From: an uncultured Alphaproteobacteria bacterium
GTDB taxonomy: Bacteria > Pseudomonadota > Alphaproteobacteria > CAKMZR01
Assembly (NCBI GenBank): GCA_929200455.1
Contig: CAKMZR010000005.1
Location: forward strand, 1-21,746
Direction of reading: 5' to 3'
Length of the DNA: 21,746 nucleotides
Below, in pieces: positions 7,701 through 14,736 of this stretch (the first letter of the stretch is position 1; each line of letters starts with the position of its first letter). The position numbers and the translations under genes are program-made. The notes beneath the pieces were generated by a model. That model saw only the letters and a program-made list of their open reading frames with translations, had not been told where the DNA came from and made no database searches.

Positions 7701-10700
7701 TGGGACGAGCCGAGTGATGAAATTAAGGTGAGTGCGACGTTAGCGGGAGGAGGAAGTTTGCCTTCATGGTTGTCGTTTGATGAGAAGACGAATACGCTGA
7801 GCATAACGGACAAGGATGCTGCGGTGGCGGGTTCTTATACGATTCGTTATAGTTTTAGTGATGAGACGGACGGACATGTGGTGACTTTGGATCAAGAGCT
7901 TCATATTCATCCTAAGGATACGAAGCTTACGCCGCCATCTGCTCCTGAGGGTTATGTGTATCCTGAGAAGTTGGTATCGAGGGTTGGGGAGAGTATCGAT
8001 TTGAAGTTTTCTTCACGTTTTGGCAATCCTAAGAGCGGTGATAGTTTTACTTATGAGGTGACTATGGTTGATGGGAGTCCGCTTCCGACGTGGTTGCGAC
8101 ATGATGCATCGAATCCTGGGAAGTTGGAGTTGGTGGGGACACCACCGCCGATAGAGAGCAGTGAGGTTTTTTCGTTATCGGTGAGAGCGATTAACTCTCA
8201 GGGAGTGGAGGCGCGTATGCTTGTTCCGTTGACGGTGTTTAAGGAAGGAATTTATTTTAAGGAGGATGAGAAGGCGGTTTCTCTTTATTCTGACGGTAAG
8301 GACGAGAAATTTTCGGTGAGGGATATGGGTCACTATGCGTCATTTCCGAAGGATTGGAAGGAGATGGATGTAAGTGCGACATTGTCTGGTGGAGGAAGTT
8401 TGCCTTCGTGGTTGTCGTTTGACGAGGATAAGGGAGAGTTTGAGGTGGACAAATCTGCGGTGACGGCTGGGGATTATGGTGTACACGACATAGATGTGAC
8501 GGTGAAGGATCCTGTGAGTGGATTGAGTGATACTCTGAGGTTGAAGGTGTACATGAATGATCCTGCGAATCGTAAGGATCCGCCTAAAGTGTCTTATGGG
8601 GTTCCGCGTGTGGCGATGAGGCTTGGTGTGCCTGGAAGTGTGACTTTGAAGTCGGATGTCTTTGAAGCTCCACCTGCGGGAGAGAGTTATAGTTATGATG
8701 TGAGGCAGGCGAATGGAGATTCTCTGCCTTCTTGGTTGAGTTATGATCCGGCGACGAAGACATTTAGTGGTACGCCGCCACTTGGTTTGGATTTGAAGAA
8801 GTCGTTAGATATTAAGGTGACGGTTCGTGATGCTCGTGGTGCGGAGACGAAAGTGATATTGCCTATTCATTTTACGGATAGGGATGAGGAGCCTAAGTTT
8901 GTGATTCACGGGAAGCCTGAGAAGCAGGAGGATGTGAAGGTTTGGGATTTTGAGATTACGGCGATTAACAAGTATGGTGAGGAGGCGACGAGTGATTTTT
9001 CTGTGACGGTGAACGATGTGAATGTGGATCCGAAGGTGACGGCGTCGATTGAGGATAGGAGTTTGTCGCAGGGAGAGAAGTTTGAGATTGACTTGAAGGA
9101 TCATTTTGTGGATGCGGAGGAAGCGGATCCTGATGATTCTCATTTATTGAGTTATAGTCTTGCGATGAGGGATGGTTCTGCGGTTCCGTCGTGGTTGACG
9201 TTGGACAACACGAAGAAGAGTATTTCAGCGACTATTCCTGAGAGTGGAGCTGTGGGAGACTACGGGTTGGTATTGACGGTGACGGCACCTGGAGGTCGTT
9301 CGATAAGTCGGGATGTGAATCTTAAGGTGACGGACAATCATGCACCGAGATTCATTAGAGATTTTGGACTTCAAACGGTGGGAGGAGGAGGTCGTAAGGA
9401 TTTGACGCTTGATGGATTTGTGTTGTCTGATTTTGACGGTTCTGTGGAAGATTTGAGTTTTCGTCTTGAGGCGACGGACAAGAAAAGCAAGGTTCCGGGT
9501 TGGGTGAAGGTGGACGAGGGAGCGCGAAAGTTGAGTATAGAGCCGCCTCAGGGGGTATCGGGTTTTTATAAGTTTGATCTTGTGGCGAAGGATAAGAGGG
9601 GAGCGGAGGTTCGTCAGGAGGTTTCTGTGTATGTGGGAGGAGATGAGAAGCCGTCATTGAGTTTTACGAGTGGCAAGGTGAATTTGGAGAGTGGTAAGGC
9701 GTTTCGTTTTTCGGTTCCGTCGTATGGATTTTCGATTCCTGAGGGAGAGTCTGTTCGTTATGAGATGAGTGAGTCGTCGGGAATGACGAGTTATGATGTG
9801 AAGGGATTTAAGGTTCTGAGTGAATTGGTTTGGGATGAGATTTTGGGAGCGACGAAGTACCGTGAAGGTTTTGATTATGTGGACGCGGAGCATGTGTTGA
9901 GGATAGGAGGCTATTTGGCGGCGATGGATGTTCTGGCGGGGGGCGATGGTAAGCTTGAAGATTTTCGATATATTCGGAACAAGTTGCCATATTTGGATCG
10001 TTCATTATTTGATCAGGAGTTATTGTCTATTCGGGATAGGCTGCCGCTTGATCGTGTGGAGATGGATAGGACGAAGGCGTTGAAGTTGGTGGAGTTGGCC
10101 CTTGATAAGGGTTCACGTTTGGAGGGTCGTGCGGGCGAGGATGCGAGTGAGGCGAAGAAGGGGGTGGAGAAGGTGCAAGAAGATATAGACGAGTTATTGG
10201 GCATTGATATGGCGGCATTGAGGAAGTCGCGAGAGGTTGCGTACACGCCGATAGGAGATTCGACGGCGCGTGCTCGTGAGTCGATGAAGGTTTTGGTGAA
10301 GTATATATTTGATCCGGTATTGGGAGAGAAGAAAAGCAACAATGATAAGAATGAGTTGTCGTTGGATTTATCGAGAAGGCGGAAGGACGAGGTGAACGCG
10401 GTTTACAAGATGTTGATACGGAACATGGCGTTTGGAGCGGATACGCCGACGGTGGATAAGATTCCTGATTATGAGAAGCGGATGATAGGAGGACTTATGA
10501 GAACGCTTGACTATCTTACGGGGGGGGATGGTAAGGGTTTTGATTTTGCGCATTTTATAGAGAAGTTGCCGAAGGAGAATCGCCAATATGGGGAGAAGTA
10601 TTTGGCGGAGTTGGGTAAATTATTTGAGGTGGATAAGGCGGAAATTTTGGGCAAAGAGAAGGATGCTTTTGCGTCGATAGCGAGGATATCTGCGGAGTAC

Positions 10701-11027
10701 AATGCGTATTTGTCGTTGCCTGAGAAGACTCAGAAGTTGCATACGAAGAGGATGCAGGAGTTGCAGTATCAGATGGAGAATATGTTTAAGATTCGGAACA
10801 GTCCGACGGCACAGGCTCTTATAGGTTCTCGAGGGGTGAATTATGCGGCATTATTGGGGGGAAGTGTATCGACGCCGGCATCATTTTTGAGTACGTCACT
10901 TTCTGGAGGTGGGAGTCAATTGCTTACGCAGGGAGCGGGAGGATTGTTTGGCACGAGTTCTGGCAGCAAAGAATATTTTGGTGAGAGCGGCAATTCTTCT
11001 GCATTGAGATTGTTAGGAGGAGGATAG
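4761..11027 (+). CDS. Giant Ig/cadherin-like repeat protein (putative adhesin) with a novel duplicated C-terminal module
   Basis: A 2088-residue protein. Residues 1-150 are polar and partly helical, with no signal peptide. About 155-1640 hold some 14-15 repeats of the 'putative Ig' (He_PIG, dystroglycan/cadherin-like) type, each with a PSWL core and many with a TGTPP-type half. The core Trp residues are at 166, 298, 397, 462, 580, 680, 792, 940, 1003, 1111, 1217, 1325, 1478 and 1581. The array contains a duplicated five-domain block (about 356-840 and 841-1373). Residues 1640-2088 are non-Ig and mostly helical. They contain two copies of an IGG..x(3-4)D.L.GGDGK element (1715-1731 and 1909-1925) and end in a Gly/Ser-rich tail. 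Such proteins usually act in adhesion outside the cell, often exported by type I secretion; no secretion genes are in the window. AAAGGAAG precedes the ATG. Confidence 0.85.
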   Translation: MVIGSSTPYRLGTKFSLAQMFAESVLGSGSRSRTLLGSTSLRSTFRRSDAYDVLLSQNARRSVALRNLENSKKTGGQKLVDDVLRQEQGRTKAEDFNIRGKELDYLKKTLPGSYLVKTKYERISRAEVAQSIEELYKRLDEGLSKVNVKARDTTGLELTAENAPSWLKFDATTGTFFGTPPEDFSGELEVVLRATLPDGRHAEDTITLNFLRPDPDNRAPYVTRSLQYLVDAKSNQPLGFATTGKSYSVTIPERFFNDDDENDEIQVRVRLKGEGRLGGEQSRDSVSVGDRKSSWPSWLTYHPQLRTFSGTPPAGEAGKTYDFVVTAQDKSGARVSSEFTLRVLDGEDAKADNVRSLPHLSVGTDRPFSYLRPFSDVFDGSHRVKASLLDGKPLPSWLKFSVDTVDPPSIKKVIPPQAFSEDKGFLKRISLNDLLEDEGEDRYKVTATLSSGGGTPGALPSWLEFDDKTNILSVKDDASPPPGVYEVHLQIDDVDDGYTVHTSFKLTVNGPGVPSHVPEGKVALEDLAFPRALLPTRTLPDGTVKDPNKIALPAGAFGEEPPGGFIYRLTKKDGSPAPSWVTLQNGYIVKGAAPASMSGEKIELLVTAEHPVTGHGASLDFSLEILPEDVEVVRVPLPGTLYTDKTGDKLALPKGLFAYEKPEDLRFSARLAGGGSLPHWLKFDADAQSFSLDKAALASLTGSPRGDYRIEVKARDPNTGKEAMVVFSLGVRGVEEIAPKPQAKSGGLKGRMKNDGSSQTFFLGEDLFTEPEEGESYSYELLSRDGSPLPTWLSFDATTMKLTGTPPSGTPEEDFDFVLVAKDARGEAASVDVELSLMSRDPIRKLKLYGDPRGEDVGNYYIMFEAGHGKESARSLMGLSLTKTGGVLPGISSVSPLPGMSVDQNDELSAKYRIGDHFSTDYYGTKYVVRQKNGAPVPPWMKFSTTTDQKPLVKKQLSNIALVKGDKLQLKMVVDPKDLIWDEPSDEIKVSATLAGGGSLPSWLSFDEKTNTLSITDKDAAVAGSYTIRYSFSDETDGHVVTLDQELHIHPKDTKLTPPSAPEGYVYPEKLVSRVGESIDLKFSSRFGNPKSGDSFTYEVTMVDGSPLPTWLRHDASNPGKLELVGTPPPIESSEVFSLSVRAINSQGVEARMLVPLTVFKEGIYFKEDEKAVSLYSDGKDEKFSVRDMGHYASFPKDWKEMDVSATLSGGGSLPSWLSFDEDKGEFEVDKSAVTAGDYGVHDIDVTVKDPVSGLSDTLRLKVYMNDPANRKDPPKVSYGVPRVAMRLGVPGSVTLKSDVFEAPPAGESYSYDVRQANGDSLPSWLSYDPATKTFSGTPPLGLDLKKSLDIKVTVRDARGAETKVILPIHFTDRDEEPKFVIHGKPEKQEDVKVWDFEITAINKYGEEATSDFSVTVNDVNVDPKVTASIEDRSLSQGEKFEIDLKDHFVDAEEADPDDSHLLSYSLAMRDGSAVPSWLTLDNTKKSISATIPESGAVGDYGLVLTVTAPGGRSISRDVNLKVTDNHAPRFIRDFGLQTVGGGGRKDLTLDGFVLSDFDGSVEDLSFRLEATDKKSKVPGWVKVDEGARKLSIEPPQGVSGFYKFDLVAKDKRGAEVRQEVSVYVGGDEKPSLSFTSGKVNLESGKAFRFSVPSYGFSIPEGESVRYEMSESSGMTSYDVKGFKVLSELVWDEILGATKYREGFDYVDAEHVLRIGGYLAAMDVLAGGDGKLEDFRYIRNKLPYLDRSLFDQELLSIRDRLPLDRVEMDRTKALKLVELALDKGSRLEGRAGEDASEAKKGVEKVQEDIDELLGIDMAALRKSREVAYTPIGDSTARARESMKVLVKYIFDPVLGEKKSNNDKNELSLDLSRRRKDEVNAVYKMLIRNMAFGADTPTVDKIPDYEKRMIGGLMRTLDYLTGGDGKGFDFAHFIEKLPKENRQYGEKYLAELGKLFEVDKAEILGKEKDAFASIARISAEYNAYLSLPEKTQKLHTKRMQELQYQMENMFKIRNSPTAQALIGSRGVNYAALLGGSVSTPASFLSTSLSGGGSQLLTQGAGGLFGTSSGSKEYFGESGNSSALRLLGGG

Positions 11028-11034
11028 AGATTTT

Positions 11035-11265
11035 ATGAAGGTCGGAGAGGTTGGAAGGTGGTTGAAGGTGAGGGGTGATTTTTCTGGTGAGGTTCGGGTG
11101 AGAGGTTTGCTTGATAAGGCTGAGGTGGGTGGATTCTCTGGAGTTGAGGCTTATGGAGGCGGGGAGGCGGAGGTGGAGTTGGGGTATTTGCGATTATTGC
11201 TTTTGTTGTTGCGTTTGGAGGCTTTGGGTTCTGAGATTTCGGGGGTGTACAGTGATATTTCCTGA
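11035..11265 (+). CDS. Small hypothetical protein, 76 residues
   Basis: The ATG at 11035 is preceded by AGGAGG (11018-11023) inside the end of the giant gene, and the frame stops at 11263-11265, inside the probable start of rnhB. The N-terminal half is basic and Gly-rich (MKVGEVGRWLKVRGDFSGEV); the second half has one strongly leucine-rich helix-like stretch (YLRLLLLLLRLEALGSEIS). I recognise no family. The sequence would fit a small cytoplasmic or membrane-associated protein translated between its two neighbours. AGGAGG-like strings are common on this G-rich strand, so the Shine-Dalgarno sequence is weak support. Confidence 0.45.
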   Translation: MKVGEVGRWLKVRGDFSGEVRVRGLLDKAEVGGFSGVEAYGGGEAEVELGYLRLLLLLLRLEALGSEISGVYSDIS

Positions 11266-11905
11266 TTTTTCGCGAGAGAGATTGATGCGAGGGTTTGGAG
11301 ATGGATATGTGGTGGGGGTTGACGAGGTGGGTCGAGGAGCGATGGCGGGTCCTGTGGTTGCGGTTGCGTTGGGTTTTCACCCGAGTGTGGGGGAGGGAGA
11401 ACTTGTGGGTGTGAACGACAGCAAGAAGCTGAGCAAGAAGCGTCGTGATGAGGTTTCGTTACGGATAGGGGAGATGGAGCGGGAGGGTCTTTGTATTTAT
11501 AAGTACGGGGAGTCGACGGTGGAGGAGATTGATCGTATGAACATTTTGCAGGCGAGTCTTCAGGCGATGTCTCGTGCGATGAAGGCGTTTTTGGGTGAGG
11601 CTGATGTGAGGGGATTTTTGGTTGACGGCAACAAGAAACCGCATGTGAGGAGGGGGTATGAGGTGATTTGTGTGAAGGGGGGAGACGGCAAGTCATTGAG
11701 TATAGCGGGAGCCTCGATTATGGCGAAGGTATATCGTGATGGTTTGATGGAGAGGTTGTCGGCGGAGTGTGGAGGCTATGGTTGGGATCGGAATGCGGGT
11801 TATGGTACGAAGGAGCATATAAGGGAGATGGGAGAGAGGGGTTTGACGCGTCACCATCGATTGAGTTTTTGTTGGGAGAAGGCGTTTGAGAAGCAGGAGG
11901 TTTAA
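11252..11905 (+). CDS. rnhB: Ribonuclease HII
   Basis: This cytoplasmic endonuclease cuts the RNA strand of RNA-DNA hybrids and removes misincorporated ribonucleotides. Catalytic motifs are clear: GVDEVGRGAMAGPVV (D24, E25), the central FLVDGN aspartate, SIAGASIMAKVYRD with the final metal-binding Asp, and GYGTKEHI close to the C-terminus. The frame is open upstream to an ATG at 11111, but that adds a Trp/Cys-rich stretch with no family counterpart. I chose the GTG at 11252, which gives 217 residues beginning MIFPDFSRE, close to the usual 'PDF' start of the family. The ATG at 11285 is the alternative. With the GTG start it overlaps the preceding small ORF by 14 bp, so the two are probably co-transcribed. 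Confidence 0.95.
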   Translation: MIFPDFSRERLMRGFGDGYVVGVDEVGRGAMAGPVVAVALGFHPSVGEGELVGVNDSKKLSKKRRDEVSLRIGEMEREGLCIYKYGESTVEEIDRMNILQASLQAMSRAMKAFLGEADVRGFLVDGNKKPHVRRGYEVICVKGGDGKSLSIAGASIMAKVYRDGLMERLSAECGGYGWDRNAGYGTKEHIREMGERGLTRHHRLSFCWEKAFEKQEV

Positions 11906-11912
11906 AATAGGT

Positions 11913-11940
11913 TTGAGTGTGGGTTAAAAGGGTTTATGAT
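11913..11940 (+). promoter_or_regulatory. Putative sigma70-type promoter of the formaldehyde operon
   Basis: TTGAGT at 11913-11918 and TATGAT at 11935-11940 are separated by 16 bp (four of six and five of six consensus matches). They lie directly after the rnhB stop and 38 bp before the ATG at 11979. No inverted repeat suggesting an operator was seen. Confidence 0.5.
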
Positions 11941-11978
11941 GGTGTGAGGTGAGGAAGCAAAGAGAAGGGAGAGAGAAG

Positions 11979-13088
11979 ATGAAGACGCAAGCGGCGGTAG
12001 CTTTTGAGGCTGGCAAGCCTTTGAGGATTTGTGAGGTTGATTTGGAGGGTCCGAAGTCGGGGGAGGTATTGGTGGAGATGAAGGCGAGTGGTATTTGTCA
12101 CACGGATGCTTTTACGTTGAGTGGTGCGGATCCTGAGGGGTTATTTCCGAGTATACTGGGTCACGAGGGAGCGGGTATTGTTCTGGATGTGGGGAGTGGT
12201 GTGACGAGTGTATCGAGAGGTGATCATGTGATTCCGCTTTATACGCCTGAGTGTCGTGAGTGTGAGTATTGTTTGCACCCGAAGACGAATTTGTGTCAAG
12301 CGATAAGGTCTACGCAGGGTCGAGGGCTGTTGCCTGATGGCACGACGAGATTTTCTTTTGAGGGTAAGGATATATTTCATTATATGGGTTGTTCGACGTT
12401 TGCGCGTCATACGGTGGTTCCTGAGATCGCGTTGGCGAAGGTTGACAAGCGGGCAAAGTTTGAGAGTATTTGTTATGTGGGCTGTGGGGTGACGACGGGA
12501 GTGGGCGCTGTTTTGAACACGGCGAAGGTGGAACCGGGTTCTCGGGTGGTGGTCTTTGGTCTTGGAGGGATAGGTTTGAATGTGATTCAGGGAGCGCGTA
12601 TGGTGGGAGCACGTCAGATAGTGGGGGTTGACGTGAATGATGCTAAGGAAGCTTGGGGTCGTGAGTTTGGGATGACGGATTTTGTGAATCCTGGGAAGTT
12701 GGAGGGTGATCTTGTGGAGGCGTTGGTCTTGTTGACGGAAGGAGGGGCTGATTATACGTTTGAGTGTATAGGGAATTCTTCTGTGATGAGGGCGGCACTT
12801 GAGAGTTGTCACAAGGGCTGGGGCGAGAGTATTATTATTGGGGTTGCGGGTGCCGGGGAAGAGATCAGCACGCGTCCGTTTCAGTTGGTGACGGGTCGTT
12901 CATGGCGAGGGACGGCATTTGGAGGAGCGCGTGGTCGCACGGATGTTCCGAAGATCGTGGATTGGTATCTTGAGGGTCGGATAGAGATTGATCGTATGAT
13001 TACGCACAAGCTCTCGCTTGAAGAGATTGGCAAGGGATTTGACTTGATGCATGAGGGCAAATCTATTCGTTCTGTGGTGGTTTATTGA
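11979..13088 (+). CDS. frmA: S-(hydroxymethyl)glutathione dehydrogenase / class III alcohol dehydrogenase
   Basis: This NAD-dependent zinc enzyme oxidises S-hydroxymethylglutathione, the spontaneous adduct of formaldehyde and glutathione, to S-formylglutathione. From the ATG at 11979 it has 369 residues, the family's usual length. Catalytic zinc ligands C40 and H62 lie in SGICHTDAFTLSGADPEG and GHEGAG. The structural-zinc cysteines are C92, C95, C98 and C106. The Rossmann motif is VFGLGGIGLNV. GADYTFECIGN and the RSWRGTAFGG block are typical of class III enzymes. An in-frame GTG at 11949 would add ten charged residues without counterpart; the ATG has a purine-rich GAAGGGAGAGA before it. The S-formylglutathione hydrolase gene follows after 12 bases, so the pair forms an operon. 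Confidence 0.96.
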   Translation: MKTQAAVAFEAGKPLRICEVDLEGPKSGEVLVEMKASGICHTDAFTLSGADPEGLFPSILGHEGAGIVLDVGSGVTSVSRGDHVIPLYTPECRECEYCLHPKTNLCQAIRSTQGRGLLPDGTTRFSFEGKDIFHYMGCSTFARHTVVPEIALAKVDKRAKFESICYVGCGVTTGVGAVLNTAKVEPGSRVVVFGLGGIGLNVIQGARMVGARQIVGVDVNDAKEAWGREFGMTDFVNPGKLEGDLVEALVLLTEGGADYTFECIGNSSVMRAALESCHKGWGESIIIGVAGAGEEISTRPFQLVTGRSWRGTAFGGARGRTDVPKIVDWYLEGRIEIDRMITHKLSLEEIGKGFDLMHEGKSIRSVVVY

Positions 13089-13100
13089 GGAGTAAGTTTG

Positions 13101-13940
13101 ATGAAAGAATTGTCGTTGAACAAGAGTTTTGGTGGTTTTCAGGGTGTACATTGTCATGAGAGTAAGGTGTGTGGTTGTGACATGACTTTTTCGGTGTACA
13201 TTCCGCCGCAAGCGGAGGGGGGGAGGTGTCCGGTATTGTGGTATCTTTCTGGTCTGACCTGTACCCATGCGAATGTGACGGACAAGGGAGAGTTTCGCAG
13301 GTTTGCGGCGGAATATGGATTGGTGGTGGTGTGTCCGGACACGTCGCCTAGGGGGGATCATGTGGCGGATGAAAAAGATAATTGGCAGTTAGGTCAAGGA
13401 GCGGGATTTTATGTGGATGCGACGGAGTCGCCGTATGATCGTCACTATAAGATGTACACCTATATTACGGAGGAGCTACAAGATTTGGTGGTGAAGGAAT
13501 TTCCTGTGGATAGGGATCGTCAGGGTTTGTGTGGTCATTCGATGGGGGGTCACGGAGCTCTGGTGATGGCGTTGAGGAATGGGGATCGGTATAAGAGTTG
13601 TTCGGCGTTTGCACCGATTGTGTCGCCTTCGACGGCGGATTGGTCACGTCCGGCCTTGAGGGCGTATTTGGGAGAAGACGAGAGCAAGTGGCGAGAGTGG
13701 GATGCGTGTAGTCTTATAGAGGACGGGAAGCGTTTTCCGGCTCTTCTTGTGGATCAGGGCGATGCGGATTCATTTTTGCGGGAAGGTCTTCGCCCTCATC
13801 TTTTGGAGGCTGCGTGTGAGAAATCTGGTATCCCTTTACACTTGAGGATGCAACCGGGCTATGATCATTCTTATTATTTTATTGCGTCTTTTATTGAGGA
13901 TCACATGGCGTGGCATGGAGGTCTTCTTTCGGGTCTATGA
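13101..13940 (+). CDS. fghA: S-formylglutathione hydrolase
   Basis: This esterase of the alpha/beta-hydrolase fold (esterase D family) hydrolyses S-formylglutathione to formate and glutathione, completing formaldehyde oxidation. It has 279 residues. YLSGLTCTHANVTDKGEF forms the oxyanion-hole region. LCGHSMGGHGAL contains the nucleophile S147. LLVDQGDAD supplies the acid and GYDHSYYFI the histidine of the triad. The ATG at 13101 is preceded by GAGGAG overlapping the stop region of the dehydrogenase gene; a TTG one codon earlier is a weaker choice. The last 50 bp overlap, tail to tail, the DNA methyltransferase frame on the other strand. Confidence 0.96.
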   Translation: MKELSLNKSFGGFQGVHCHESKVCGCDMTFSVYIPPQAEGGRCPVLWYLSGLTCTHANVTDKGEFRRFAAEYGLVVVCPDTSPRGDHVADEKDNWQLGQGAGFYVDATESPYDRHYKMYTYITEELQDLVVKEFPVDRDRQGLCGHSMGGHGALVMALRNGDRYKSCSAFAPIVSPSTADWSRPALRAYLGEDESKWREWDACSLIEDGKRFPALLVDQGDADSFLREGLRPHLLEAACEKSGIPLHLRMQPGYDHSYYFIASFIEDHMAWHGGLLSGL

Positions 13941-14736
13941 CGCGAGACTGTGAGAGGTTAAGGACTTCTTTTTGGAGTCTATTTTTCATTTTTTCGAAGT
14001 AGGTTTCGTTATTTTCGGCTCCGACGACGCGTCGTTTGGTTCGGAGGGCGGCGACGACGGTGGTACCGGATCCGAGGAAGCAATCGAGGATGGTGTCGTT
14101 GGGATTGGTGTAGGCTTTGATGAGTCTTTGGGTGATTGAAATATTTTTGGTGGTGGGGTGCCATCCTATGTGGTCGTGTGAGCTTGTGTGATTGTTTTGT
14201 TGCCAGACGCACGTGGGTATGGTTCCTTTTTTGTAAGTTTCACCTGTGCGTATATTTTTGGAGAGTTTTCGTGGTATGAGGACGTCTTCGCTATTGAAGA
14301 GGAATTTTTTTCCTTTTGACCAGACGAAGGCGTATTCGTGTTTACGACCGAAGTTGTCACGAGATCGTCCGCCCCAATTATAGCTCCAAACGATTTCGTT
14401 TTGGGGGAAGAGGATATGGGCGTATTTTTGAGATGTATTGAGTTTATATTGGAGGAAGGTTTCTGTTTTTAGGGTTCCCCATACGATGAGGAGTCTGTGA
14501 GGTTTGAGTACGCGGACACATTCTTCTGTCCATAACTGGCACCAATGGAGGTATTCTTGTTCGTTTTGCCATTGGCTGTCCCATCCTATTTTGTCGTCGA
14601 AGCCGATGAAGTACGGGGGGTCTGTGAGTATGAGGTCGGCGGAGTTGTCGGGTTGAGAGTGGAGGAAGTCGAGGCAATCTTGAAGAAAGATGGCGTAGTG
14701 TTCTTCAAGGACACTCTGATCTTTAGGAGGTGGCAG
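13891..14736 (-). CDS. Orphan DNA methyltransferase (N6-adenine/N4-cytosine, beta class), start codon unclear
   Basis: Translation of the minus strand is open from 14763 to a TAA at 13891-13893. Motif order is that of beta-class amino-methyltransferases: catalytic ADLILTDPPYFIGFDD first (DPPY at residues 39-42), then HEYAFVWSKG, then WHPTTKNI and the SAM-binding ILDCFLGSGTTVVAALR (218-226), RRVVGAENNETYFEKM. The frame contains no ATG, GTG or TTG upstream of DPPY. The only near-cognate start is CTG at 14736, used here to give 281 residues; ATA at 14757 and ATC at 14691 are the others. No restriction endonuclease lies beside it, so it would be an orphan or regulatory methylase, shorter than CcrM. 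Recognition sequence unknown. It overlaps the end of the upstream lipoprotein gene by 14 bp and fghA by 50 bp. Confidence 0.8.
   Translation of the reverse strand: MPPPKDQSVLEEHYAIFLQDCLDFLHSQPDNSADLILTDPPYFIGFDDKIGWDSQWQNEQEYLHWCQLWTEECVRVLKPHRLLIVWGTLKTETFLQYKLNTSQKYAHILFPQNEIVWSYNWGGRSRDNFGRKHEYAFVWSKGKKFLFNSEDVLIPRKLSKNIRTGETYKKGTIPTCVWQQNNHTSSHDHIGWHPTTKNISITQRLIKAYTNPNDTILDCFLGSGTTVVAALRTKRRVVGAENNETYFEKMKNRLQKEVLNLSQSRVIDPKEDLHATPCDPQ

Noticed and set aside
11111..11251. Upstream extension of rnhB from the ATG at 11111
   Set aside because: The added stretch is Trp/Cys-rich, lacks any RNase HII counterpart and lies in another frame of the preceding small ORF.
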